Both the position numbers and the translations under genes were made by a program. A stretch of DNA of 23,791 nt from RGIG1995 sp045126815 (GTDB taxonomy: Bacteria > Bacillota > Clostridia > Oscillospirales > CAG-272). This document shows, one piece after another, positions 8,533 to 15,318 of this stretch (position 1 is its first letter; every line of letters starts with the position of its first letter). The notes under the pieces are model-generated. The model did not search any database. It was not told where the DNA came from and was given only the letters and a program-made list of their open reading frames with translations. The stretch covers positions 1-23,791 of the forward strand of contig JBGVPD010000011.1 in assembly GCA_045126815.1 (NCBI GenBank). The letters run 5' to 3'.

Positions 8533-9585
8533 TTAGAAATTGTAGTCGGGAGCAACAACTTTGCCTGTTTCAGCAGCTTCAACGATAGCGAAGCAAGCTG
8601 CAACTGTTTTTGCGCCTTCGTAAACTGTTGTTGTAACTTCCTTATCATTAAGAATGATGTTAGCGAATTCATCGAATTCAGCAGCCGCGTTGTGATTGTT
8701 GATAGCAACGGGGATCTCAACGGGGATTTCGGAGTTAAGCTGTGTAGGATGAACAGCAGGTTCGTCGTGACCGTTGATAGAAGTTCTGAACAACTGGAAT
8801 TTATTTGACTTGTTATCGCAGATAATAGTACCCTTTGTTCCGTAGAAGAGTGAACGCATGGTGTATTCTCTCTTACAAGCAACGGAAACGAAAACTTTAC
8901 CGATAACGTTGTTGGGGAATTTCATAATAGCAATAGTTGTATCGTCATAGGGAAGAGCAGGATCGAAGATCTTGTGGTTGGAGTAAGCCTGAACTTCTTC
9001 GGGGTCACCTGCAACCCAACGGAGAAGGTCAACAGCGTGGCAACCGCCGCCAACTACACCGTTTCTGAGAGGATCCCATCTCCAGTTACCGGGTTTAAGT
9101 ATCTTTTCATAGTCGTGAGCATATTCAGACTCAACGAACATAAGTTCACCGATTTCGCCTCTGTCGATAATTTCTTTAGCAGCCTTGAAAGCGGGAGTGT
9201 AACGGCAGATCTGACCAACCATAAACTTTTTGTCAGACTTTTTAACAGCTTCGGCAATTTCGAGGCAATCTTCTCTTGTAAGAGCAAGGGGTTTTTCGCA
9301 AAGAACGTGTTTACCTGCCTGAAGAGCGGCAACAGCCATTTCTTTATGGAGAGCGTCGGGAGTAACGATAATAACAGCGTCGATATCGGGCTGAGCGATA
9401 AGCTCTTTGTAGTCCTTATATCTTCTCTTGATACCGAAAGTATCGCCGACTTTATTCATTTTTTCAACGTCAACGTCACAAATAGCAACGAGTTCAGCTT
9501 GAGCGTGGTTAATAACACCCTTCATATGACCGGTAGCCATGCCACTGCAGGAGATGACACCGACTTTCAAAATTTTATTTTCCAT
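8533..9585 (-). CDS. Gfo/Idh/MocA-family NAD(P)-dependent oxidoreductase (paralogue 1)
   Basis: 350 residues, the usual length. An N-terminal Rossmann domain is followed by the CEKPLAL segment with the catalytic-region Lys (EKP, residues 97-99), then the C-terminal alpha/beta domain with GGGCHAVDLLRW supplying the Asp/His used in hydride transfer. Family members oxidise or isomerise sugars, inositols and sugar acids; the substrate cannot be read from sequence. Unusually, the nucleotide-binding loop reads GVISCSGMATGHM rather than the family's GIIGCGGIA-like form, with Ser at two of the Gly positions. The start ATG follows AAAGGAATTAATTATT. It lies 28 bases behind a close paralogue and is co-transcribed with it. 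Confidence 0.9.
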   Translation of the reverse strand: MENKILKVGVISCSGMATGHMKGVINHAQAELVAICDVDVEKMNKVGDTFGIKRRYKDYKELIAQPDIDAVIIVTPDALHKEMAVAALQAGKHVLCEKPLALTREDCLEIAEAVKKSDKKFMVGQICRYTPAFKAAKEIIDRGEIGELMFVESEYAHDYEKILKPGNWRWDPLRNGVVGGGCHAVDLLRWVAGDPEEVQAYSNHKIFDPALPYDDTTIAIMKFPNNVIGKVFVSVACKREYTMRSLFYGTKGTIICDNKSNKFQLFRTSINGHDEPAVHPTQLNSEIPVEIPVAINNHNAAAEFDEFANIILNDKEVTTTVYEGAKTVAACFAIVEAAETGKVVAPDYNF

Positions 9586-9613
9586 AATAATTAATTCCTT
9601 TCAGACACATCAA

Positions 9614-10690
9614 TCAGAAATTGTAGTCGGGAACAACGGGCTGACCTTTTTCAGCAGCTTCGCAGATAGCGAAACAAGCGGCAACCGACTTAGCACCCTC
9701 GAAAACAGTTGTGGTAACTTCTTTATCTTCAAGAATAATACTTGCGAATTCTTCGAATTCAGCAGCGGCATTATGGTTAGCGATAGTGATGGGGAATCTA
9801 ACGGCAACTTCGGAGTTAGGCTTATTGGGGATAAGCGAACCTTCGGTAGCACCTGCGATTTCGGATCTGTAAATTTCCATAGTGGAGTTTTTGTTATCGC
9901 AAACGATAGTACCTTTTGTTCCGTAAACAGCAGTACGCATAGTGTAGTTACGCTTACAGCTTACAGAAACGAAAACTTTTGCCATAACGTTGTTGGGGAA
10001 TTTCATAAGAGCTATGTGTGTATCGTCATAAGGAAGGTCTGTGAAAATCTTTTTGGTAGAATAAGCTCTAACTTCTTCGGGATCAGCGCCAACAAGCCAA
10101 CGGAGAAGGTCAACAGCGTGGCAACCGCCGCCAACGACACCGTTTCTTTCGGGGTTAGATCTCCATCTTGCAGGATCGCTCTTCCAGTCTTCGCAAGCTT
10201 TGAGGATCTTTTCGTAGTTGTGAGCGTATTCGGTTTCAACGAATACAACGTCACCGATCTCGCCTCTGTCAATGATTTCTTTTGTAGCTTTGAAAGCGGG
10301 AGTGTAACGGCAGATCTGACCTACCATAAACTTTTTATCTGATTTTTTAACAGCAGCTGCGATAGCGTTCAAATCGTCTCTGTTAAGAGCGAGGGGTTTT
10401 TCGCAAAGAACGTGTTTGCCTGCTTCGAGCGCATCAATTGCCATTTCTCTGTGGAGATGGTCGGGAGTAACGATAATAACAGCGTCAATATCGGGCTGAG
10501 CGAGGAGTTCTTTATAATCCTGATAAACACGGTCAACGCCTCTTCTTTCAGCAACAGTTTTAGCTTTTTCAAGGTCAATGTCACAAACAGCAACGAGCTT
10601 AGCTTGGGGGTGAGCGATAACACCCTTCATGTGACCTTCAGCCATACCACTGCAGGAGATAACTCCCACATTAAGAATCTTCTTATCCAT
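9614..10690 (-). CDS. Gfo/Idh/MocA-family NAD(P)-dependent oxidoreductase (paralogue 2)
   Basis: 358 residues and first gene of the pair. It has the same layout as its neighbour: GVISCSGMAEGHMKGV in the Rossmann loop, CEKPLAL at about 95-101, QICRYTPAFKA, and GGGCHAVDLLRW in the catalytic domain. The two proteins are collinear and clearly more than half identical by eye. This copy has a short insert around EDWKSDPARWRSNPERNG that the other lacks, in a region that usually shapes the substrate pocket. A tandem duplication with diverging specificity is the simplest reading; a heteromeric enzyme is possible. GGAAGGAATTTTATC precedes the ATG. Confidence 0.9.
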   Translation of the reverse strand: MDKKILNVGVISCSGMAEGHMKGVIAHPQAKLVAVCDIDLEKAKTVAERRGVDRVYQDYKELLAQPDIDAVIIVTPDHLHREMAIDALEAGKHVLCEKPLALNRDDLNAIAAAVKKSDKKFMVGQICRYTPAFKATKEIIDRGEIGDVVFVETEYAHNYEKILKACEDWKSDPARWRSNPERNGVVGGGCHAVDLLRWLVGADPEEVRAYSTKKIFTDLPYDDTHIALMKFPNNVMAKVFVSVSCKRNYTMRTAVYGTKGTIVCDNKNSTMEIYRSEIAGATEGSLIPNKPNSEVAVRFPITIANHNAAAEFEEFASIILEDKEVTTTVFEGAKSVAACFAICEAAEKGQPVVPDYNF

Positions 10691-10733
10691 GATAAAATTC
10701 CTTCCATTTGATTATATTTTTATGGTTATAAAC

Positions 10734-10762
10734 ATTTTAACAAATAATTACAGTAAAGTCAA
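10734..10762 (-). promoter_or_regulatory. Promoter for the oxidoreductase pair
   Basis: TTGACT (10757-10762), a 17-base spacer and TAAAAT (10734-10739) on the - strand, about 43 bases before the ATG at 10690. Between this and the terminator at 10884 the DNA is AT-rich and I see no gene. Confidence 0.7.
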
Positions 10763-10883
10763 TACAAATATGCCGTCCTTTTTAACAAAATAAAGTCTAA
10801 ACTTAATAAGATATTGTTTAAGATTACCTTACATAAGCAATTTGCTTTAAACGTATGTAAATAATATGTTTAATTAACTGCGC

Positions 10884-10913
10884 AAAAAAACAAGGCGGTA
10901 AAACACCGCCTTG
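10884..10913 (-). terminator. Rho-independent terminator of the transglutaminase-like gene
   Basis: CAAGGCGGTG pairs with the opposing CACCGCCTTG across a short TTTTAC-type loop on the - strand, then seven Ts. It lies seven bases after the stop at 10920. Confidence 0.9.
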
Positions 10914-10919
10914 AATTAT

Positions 10920-13646
10920 TTAGATGTATTGTTCGTTCCAGTAACCGTTAGAATTAAGCCAGCATTTGCCTTTTGCATCCTGTACAAAAGTGTTTGTCAA
11001 CATTTTGCCGTCACTACCTACGTAACACCAGCCTTTAGAATCTTTTATCCAAGAGTTTTCGACTCTGTAACCGTTGTTAAGGTAATACCAATCTCCGTTG
11101 ATCTTTTGCCAACCATTCAAAGCAACAAAGTAACCACTACTACTCATGTAGCACCAACCCTTAGAATCTTTGGCAAAACCGACAGTAACCATTTTACCGT
11201 CACTTCCTAAGTAACACCAGTTTTGTGTATCCTTTAACCACATGTTTTCGATTCTGTAACCTGCGTCAAGGAAGTACCAATATCCGTTGATTTGTTTCCA
11301 ACCGGATGATTTATCGTGGTATCCGTTAAATCCGATATAGCACCAACCTTTAGTATCCTTAGCAAAGTTGTTGGTTACCATTTTACCGTCATTTCCTACG
11401 TAGCACCATCCGATAGAATCTAATTTCCAAGAATTAGTTGCCATTTTACCGTCAGAGTTGAAGAAATACCAATTGTTGTTGTATTTCAGCCACTTATTAT
11501 CATATCTGTATCCGTTTTGGAGATAGTAGGAATCGTTGTTTAATTTAATCCAATTAGTTATTGTAACAAAGTAACCGTTATTGCCTATATATGCCCAACC
11601 GTTAGAGTCTTTTACGAAATTATTTTTTACCATTTTGCCGTCTGAACCAAGGTAACACCATCCCGATTTATCCGGTTTCCAGCAATTAGTTACCATTTTG
11701 CCGTCACTTCCTAAGAAATACCAATCGTCACCGTTTAATTTCCAAGAGTCAGTTAACATTTTGCCGTCAGCATTAAAGTAGTACCACTTGTTTTGGTATA
11801 TTACCCATTTGTTTTCAGCTCTGTACCCGTTTTCGATAAAGAACCACTCGTTGTCCATTTTGATCCAACAGGTTTCTTCAAGGAAGTAACCGCTGCCTGC
11901 CATATAGCACCAACCTTTTGCATCTTTTGCAAAGTTGTTGGTTACCATTTTACCGTCATTTCCTACGTAACACCAACCTACCGAATCTAGTTTCCAAGCA
12001 TTTTTCAGCATATATCCGTTAGTATCAAAGAAGTACCAAGAATTATCAATTGATTTCCATTTGTTAACGACCATTTGTCCGTTTGAGTCAAAATAAATTC
12101 GGTAAGTCTTATTCGCGGTTGCCCAACGGTCTCTTACTATGTATCCTTGATCATCGACAAAATATTTGGTTTTTCCGTCAGAACCGTATACCCAAGAGTT
12201 TGTAGCAAGGACTCCGTCTGAATTGAGGTAAACTAACTCGCCGTCCTTGTATCTCCAAGCGTTGTAGGTTTTAAACCCTATTTCGTAGAAACAAAGTTTA
12301 CCATTATCGTTGTACCAACCGTTTAAATAGTATCTGGCGCAATTAGGGCAGCTTCCGTTAGAGACGTGATTTGAAACGGTTCTGGTTGCAGAGCAGTTTT
12401 CGCACGTCGTGTCGCACGGGGTTTTATAAAAATGAACGTTTCCGTCTCTGTTGTCACCTAAATATGCGAGTATTCTTTCACGGCCAAAACTTGTTGCGGT
12501 ACATTGTGGAACTGTGTATTCGCATTCAGACCAGTCGTGTTTTTTACTTTGCATCTCTGCGTCGGTGAGGTTAAAATAATTGTGAAGAGCAATACCTTCC
12601 TTGCCGTTTAGCGGGTCATCCCACGTTATGTCGCACTGATACCAATTTCCTCTGATTTTAACGGCATTCCACTTGTGTCTGCCACCGTTTCCATACCCAC
12701 TAACACCGGTGCATTGGATGCCAACGGCGTTACAAAGAGTCTGAAATGCTTCGGCATAGGACTCACAAACACCCTTGCCGTTGCACATAATTCCGTATGC
12801 TGTCCAGTTATCTTCGGCTTTTTTATCCCATAAATCTAAGTCTACCGCGATTTGATTATAATAGGAATTAATAAGAATTTTTGAGTAAATCAAATATTCT
12901 TTTACGTAATCAGGGGCATTAGATGGGATCGTAGAAATAAAGTTTTTTACAGCGTTGTCAAACTTATTCTTTTTTTGAACAATTTTATTTCTTAAATCAT
13001 CGGTTATTGGGTTGTGATAACCGCAATATTCAGTAGAGCTTACAGCATAAGGAAGATAAATTTCAAAAGTTGTGTCGGTATACACGTAGGTGTATTGAGC
13101 ACCAAGATAAAACAACTCGGGGTTATCAAACATATATATAAAGTAAAGTTTGGAATCTTGCATTGTGGTACGGTTTTCCGGGAAGAGAACCGTTTTATCA
13201 AGATTACGTACAGCTTGATCAAGCTTTCTGTAATATCCTTTCCATTTTTCGCTCAAAAGAGAATAGAGGTATTTTTCGTCAAATGAAATAGGCGTATGCG
13301 TTTGTCCTGTCGTGTAAGAATAGTCAGGAGCTTTTGATAAAAAAACAGGAGGATCTGTTTCGTCATTGTAATTTACAACATTTGACTGAGAAGAAACGTT
13401 AAATATTGGTGTTGTAATTGTGGTGTCTGTAATAGGATTGTCTATAATAGGATTCAAAGTAACAGTTACAGTACCGTCGGGGTTAACGACCTCCGTTGTG
13501 TTCTGTTCGATATACTGCAGAAGTGAGTCAATGCTGACAGGGGCGTTGTCTGCAGAAATAGTGTTTTGGGTTTGTTCTGCGTTAACATTGATTATACAAG
13601 ACAGAGCAATTGTTATGCAGAATACGATTGAAATAATCTTTTTCAA
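10920..13646 (-). CDS. Secreted transglutaminase-like protein with cell-wall-binding repeats
   Basis: 908 residues from a TTG start at 13644-13646, eight bases after GAGGAG. The longer reading from an ATG at 13713-13715 is rejected because it would begin at the -35 box. Residues 1-23 are a signal peptide ending NVNA. A transglutaminase-like core carries a Cys-His-Asp triad: C294 in GKGVCESYAEAF, H324 in GGRHKWNAV and D339 in CDITWDDP. Such extracellular domains act as proteases or crosslinkers; which applies is unknown. A Cys/His cluster (about 409-434: CDTTCENC ... GSCPNC) looks like a small zinc-binding knuckle. From about 440 to the end are many Trp/Tyr/Gly-rich wall-binding repeats, closing with the same KGKC-x-L ... 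GYW module as the LRR protein at 4360. Monocistronic. Confidence 0.88.
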   Translation of the reverse strand: MKKIISIVFCITIALSCIINVNAEQTQNTISADNAPVSIDSLLQYIEQNTTEVVNPDGTVTVTLNPIIDNPITDTTITTPIFNVSSQSNVVNYNDETDPPVFLSKAPDYSYTTGQTHTPISFDEKYLYSLLSEKWKGYYRKLDQAVRNLDKTVLFPENRTTMQDSKLYFIYMFDNPELFYLGAQYTYVYTDTTFEIYLPYAVSSTEYCGYHNPITDDLRNKIVQKKNKFDNAVKNFISTIPSNAPDYVKEYLIYSKILINSYYNQIAVDLDLWDKKAEDNWTAYGIMCNGKGVCESYAEAFQTLCNAVGIQCTGVSGYGNGGRHKWNAVKIRGNWYQCDITWDDPLNGKEGIALHNYFNLTDAEMQSKKHDWSECEYTVPQCTATSFGRERILAYLGDNRDGNVHFYKTPCDTTCENCSATRTVSNHVSNGSCPNCARYYLNGWYNDNGKLCFYEIGFKTYNAWRYKDGELVYLNSDGVLATNSWVYGSDGKTKYFVDDQGYIVRDRWATANKTYRIYFDSNGQMVVNKWKSIDNSWYFFDTNGYMLKNAWKLDSVGWCYVGNDGKMVTNNFAKDAKGWCYMAGSGYFLEETCWIKMDNEWFFIENGYRAENKWVIYQNKWYYFNADGKMLTDSWKLNGDDWYFLGSDGKMVTNCWKPDKSGWCYLGSDGKMVKNNFVKDSNGWAYIGNNGYFVTITNWIKLNNDSYYLQNGYRYDNKWLKYNNNWYFFNSDGKMATNSWKLDSIGWCYVGNDGKMVTNNFAKDTKGWCYIGFNGYHDKSSGWKQINGYWYFLDAGYRIENMWLKDTQNWCYLGSDGKMVTVGFAKDSKGWCYMSSSGYFVALNGWQKINGDWYYLNNGYRVENSWIKDSKGWCYVGSDGKMLTNTFVQDAKGKCWLNSNGYWNEQYI

Positions 13647-13686
13647 AAAAACATCTCCTCTAAAAAAATAATATACATATATGTAC

Positions 13687-13715
13687 AGTATAAAACTTTT
13701 TTGAGGAAATGTCAA
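13687..13715 (-). promoter_or_regulatory. Promoter for the transglutaminase-like gene
   Basis: TTGACA (13710-13715), a 17-base spacer and TATACT (13687-13692) on the - strand: a near-consensus vegetative promoter. It places the transcript start near 13680, downstream of the ATG at 13715, and so supports the TTG start at 13646. Confidence 0.85.
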
Positions 13716-13716
13716 A

Positions 13717-13732
13717 CAATATTATAATATTG
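13717..13732. promoter_or_regulatory. 16-base perfect palindrome next to the -35 box (possible operator)
   Basis: CAATATTATAATATTG reads the same on both strands and ends one base from the -35 hexamer of the transglutaminase-like gene. Its position suits an activator or repressor site, but AT-rich DNA can produce such palindromes by chance. Confidence 0.4.
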
Positions 13733-13761
13733 TGGTATTTTGTAAAATTATAGCTGAAGGA

Positions 13762-13890
13762 TTACCCAATAAATAACGCCATAAACCACACTTGCGACCG
13801 TGCCGTAAAGTATAACGGGACCGGCTATAGTGAATATTTTAGCACCTACACCTAAGATATATCATTCTGCTTGTGTCAACTTGGGCCACA
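13762..13890 (-). pseudogene. spoVAC 3'-end fragment, copy A
   Basis: On the - strand this encodes an ILGVGAKIFTIAGPVILYG-type SpoVAC C-terminus, ends YWVILQL and then TAA, and has no 5' part of the gene. Bases 13788-13863 are identical to the matching part of the intact spoVAC at 22406-22849 and to copy C. The upstream arm (13864-13890) is a diverged version of the one shared by copies B and C. No start codon or ribosome site of its own; it is best read as a remnant or attachment-site copy. The rest of the gap to 14020 holds only a terminator. Confidence 0.8.
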
Positions 13891-13982
13891 TACATTCGTG
13901 TTCCTTTAGGGCTAAATTTTTCTATCAAGGTGGCGTTTCATATAGACCACAGTAATTGTAAGTATTAGTATATATTTGCAAC

Positions 13983-14016
13983 AACACCCTGCAAGAATTT
14001 AAATCCTGTAGGGTGC
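13983..14016 (-). terminator. Terminator-like hairpin after the 167-residue membrane protein gene
   Basis: CACCCT pairs with AGGGTG, with most of the inner bases also paired, around an AT-rich loop. It lies just after the stop at 14021 on the - strand. The following tail is TTGTTGC rather than a clean T run, so efficiency is uncertain. Confidence 0.55.
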
Positions 14017-14020
14017 TTAA

Positions 14021-14524
14021 TTATTTAGTTAATGTATTATACTTTGCAATATTTTCGTCAGTATATCCAATAAGGCATTTGTTATTGTGATTATAAATTT
14101 CAATTAATGCATTCTTTACTTCATTCATTCGGTCAAAATCAATTGATGCTGCTTGTACCGGGCTTATATCCTTTGTTGCGATAAATAGCATATCAGAACC
14201 TTTTTTGCGTCCTTTGTATGCCCACAAGATTTCATTATATTCAAAGACATAACCTATGAATTTACAAAAAACAAAATTATCCGTTAAAATAATTCTACCA
14301 TTAACAAATCTTTTTGCGTTTGGAGAAAATAGTTCGGCTGCTGCCATATCTAATTTTCCGCTGTTTTCAAGTTTTTCAATACTCTTTTTTGCTCGCATCT
14401 TCGCAGGAAGAGTAGTCGTCAAAAGAATGATAATACCAAACAACGTGAGTGGAGGAATCATCATCACAATAGCCAATGTGGAATTGGGTTTAATAAAACC
14501 CATAATTTTATTCTTGCTGTCCAT
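14021..14524 (-). CDS. Small membrane-anchored protein, unknown function
   Basis: 167 residues, family not recognised. One strong membrane segment lies near the N-terminus (about residues 18-40, TLAIVMMIPPLTLFG onward). A Lys-rich turn and a cytoplasmic-type domain follow. The stretch GRIILTDNFVFCKFIGYVF then EILWAYKGR has the alternating pattern of a PH-like beta domain, which is only an impression. AAAGGAGATACAT precedes the ATG, 15 bases after the stop of the zinc-ribbon gene, so the two form an operon. The pair sits alone between spoVAC fragments A and B. Confidence 0.75.
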   Translation of the reverse strand: MDSKNKIMGFIKPNSTLAIVMMIPPLTLFGIIILLTTTLPAKMRAKKSIEKLENSGKLDMAAAELFSPNAKRFVNGRIILTDNFVFCKFIGYVFEYNEILWAYKGRKKGSDMLFIATKDISPVQAASIDFDRMNEVKNALIEIYNHNNKCLIGYTDENIAKYNTLTK

Positions 14525-14539
14525 ATCTATGTATCTCCT

Positions 14540-14956
14540 TTACTTCTTTTTCTTAGCCAATACAACAATGCCTGATATAATTCCAACGACCAAAAATATT
14601 GCACCTACAGTTTTTAGAGAAACGGGAATCATTCCAAATAGTAGTAAATTTAGATCCGATTTAACAATCAAACAAACAACACCTAAAATCAATGAAATAA
14701 TTGTTGTTGTTAAGCTGTCATTTCCACTCGTTTTGGCTGTCGCATTGATATCGTTGGTGTTCTTCTGTTCATTTGAAGTTTTGACCACTCGTGTTTTTGC
14801 ACCATCAAAACCGCCAAACTTATCTCCAAATATCTCATTAAAGTCTATCTGTTTTTGTTCCGAGTTAGGTTTAGTAACAGGGCATCCACAATGTACACAA
14901 GCAGTAGCCTTATCTGATATTTCCTTTCCGCATTCACTGCATTTGATTAACGCCAT
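14540..14956 (-). CDS. Zinc-ribbon protein with two C-terminal membrane helices
   Basis: 138 residues. The N-terminus is a zinc ribbon of the kind common in small Firmicute membrane proteins: C6, C9, C20 and C23 in IKCSECGKEIS ... CVHCGCPV. A polar linker (about 28-75) is followed by two hydrophobic segments (about 78-98 and 108-132) and a terminal KKKK. The polar N-terminus is probably cytoplasmic. Role unknown; partners are unclear except for the co-transcribed 167-residue protein. The start at 14956 has AAAGGAGATAAATACG in front. It is the first gene after its own promoter. Confidence 0.82.
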   Translation of the reverse strand: MALIKCSECGKEISDKATACVHCGCPVTKPNSEQKQIDFNEIFGDKFGGFDGAKTRVVKTSNEQKNTNDINATAKTSGNDSLTTTIISLILGVVCLIVKSDLNLLLFGMIPVSLKTVGAIFLVVGIISGIVVLAKKKK

Positions 14957-15027
14957 CGTATTTATCTCCTTTATAATGATGTAACCAAAGCTATACCCTT
15001 TGATTATCAGATTTATATAATCGATTA

Positions 15028-15056
15028 ATTATATCACATAATTATTTAGTTTGCAA
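15028..15056 (-). promoter_or_regulatory. Promoter for the zinc-ribbon/membrane protein operon
   Basis: TTGCAA (15051-15056), a 17-base spacer and TATAAT (15028-15033) on the - strand, with TGA directly before the -10 as in extended -10 promoters. It lies inside the A-B cassette, so the operon does not depend on outside transcription. Confidence 0.8.
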
Positions 15057-15060
15057 GCGC

Positions 15061-15093
15061 AAAAAATAGAGGAGACAATACGCCTCCTCTATT
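15061..15093 (-). terminator. Terminator behind spoVAC fragment B
   Basis: AATAGAGGAG pairs with CTCCTCTATT around a nine-base loop, followed on the - strand by six Ts. It stands where a spoVAC transcript terminator would if copy B had once been a functional gene end. Confidence 0.85.
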
Positions 15094-15110
15094 AGCATTA
15101 AATTACAGTC

Positions 15111-15245
15111 GTTATCCAATAAATAACGCCATAAATAACCGAAGCCACCGTACCGTAAAGTATAACGAGGCCGGCTATAGTGAATATTTTAGCACCTACA
15201 CCTAAGATATATCCCTCTGCTGCTGTCAATATAGGACACAGTAAT
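15111..15245 (-). pseudogene. spoVAC 3'-end fragment, copy B
   Basis: Encodes LTAAEGYILGVGAKIFTIAG and onward to YWITTVI and TAA on the - strand. A 64-codon frame can be drawn from an ATG at 15292, but it has no ribosome site and its first residues resemble nothing in SpoVAC, so it is treated as a remnant. It shares its upstream arm with copy C. Several substitutions in the middle make it the most diverged of the four copies. The remaining bases to 15318 hold only a weak hairpin. Confidence 0.8.
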
Positions 15246-15277
15246 TTATTAAAATTAAAATTTTCATCAAGAATTAT

Positions 15278-15313
15278 GAAACTCCATAGCACACAAATAG
15301 TGAAATGGAGTTC
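15278..15313. terminator. Weak hairpin downstream of the histidine kinase gene
   Basis: AACTCCAT pairs with ATGGAGTT across a 17-base loop. On the - strand, where the kinase gene ends at 15319, it is not followed by a T run; on the + strand it is followed by AATTTTT. It may end transcripts inefficiently. Confidence 0.35.
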
Positions 15314-15318
15314 AATTT

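Noticed and set aside
8974..10342. Long + strand open frames opposite the oxidoreductase genes
   Set aside because: They mirror two genuine genes with complete family motifs, are Ser/Asn/Phe-rich as reverse-complement shadows are, and lack ribosome sites.
13647..13715. N-terminal extension of the transglutaminase-like protein from the ATG at 13713-13715
   Set aside because: It begins at the -35 box of a consensus promoter, and the signal peptide with a proper ribosome site starts at the TTG at 13646.
14256..14984. A 242-codon + strand frame
   Set aside because: It lies opposite two genes with good ribosome sites and a shared promoter; no start signal of its own.
15098..15292. A 64-codon - strand reading containing the SpoVAC C-terminus
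   Set aside because: No ribosome site, and the first residues do not match SpoVAC. Comparison with the other fragments shows the match begins only at the shared arm, so it was listed as a remnant.
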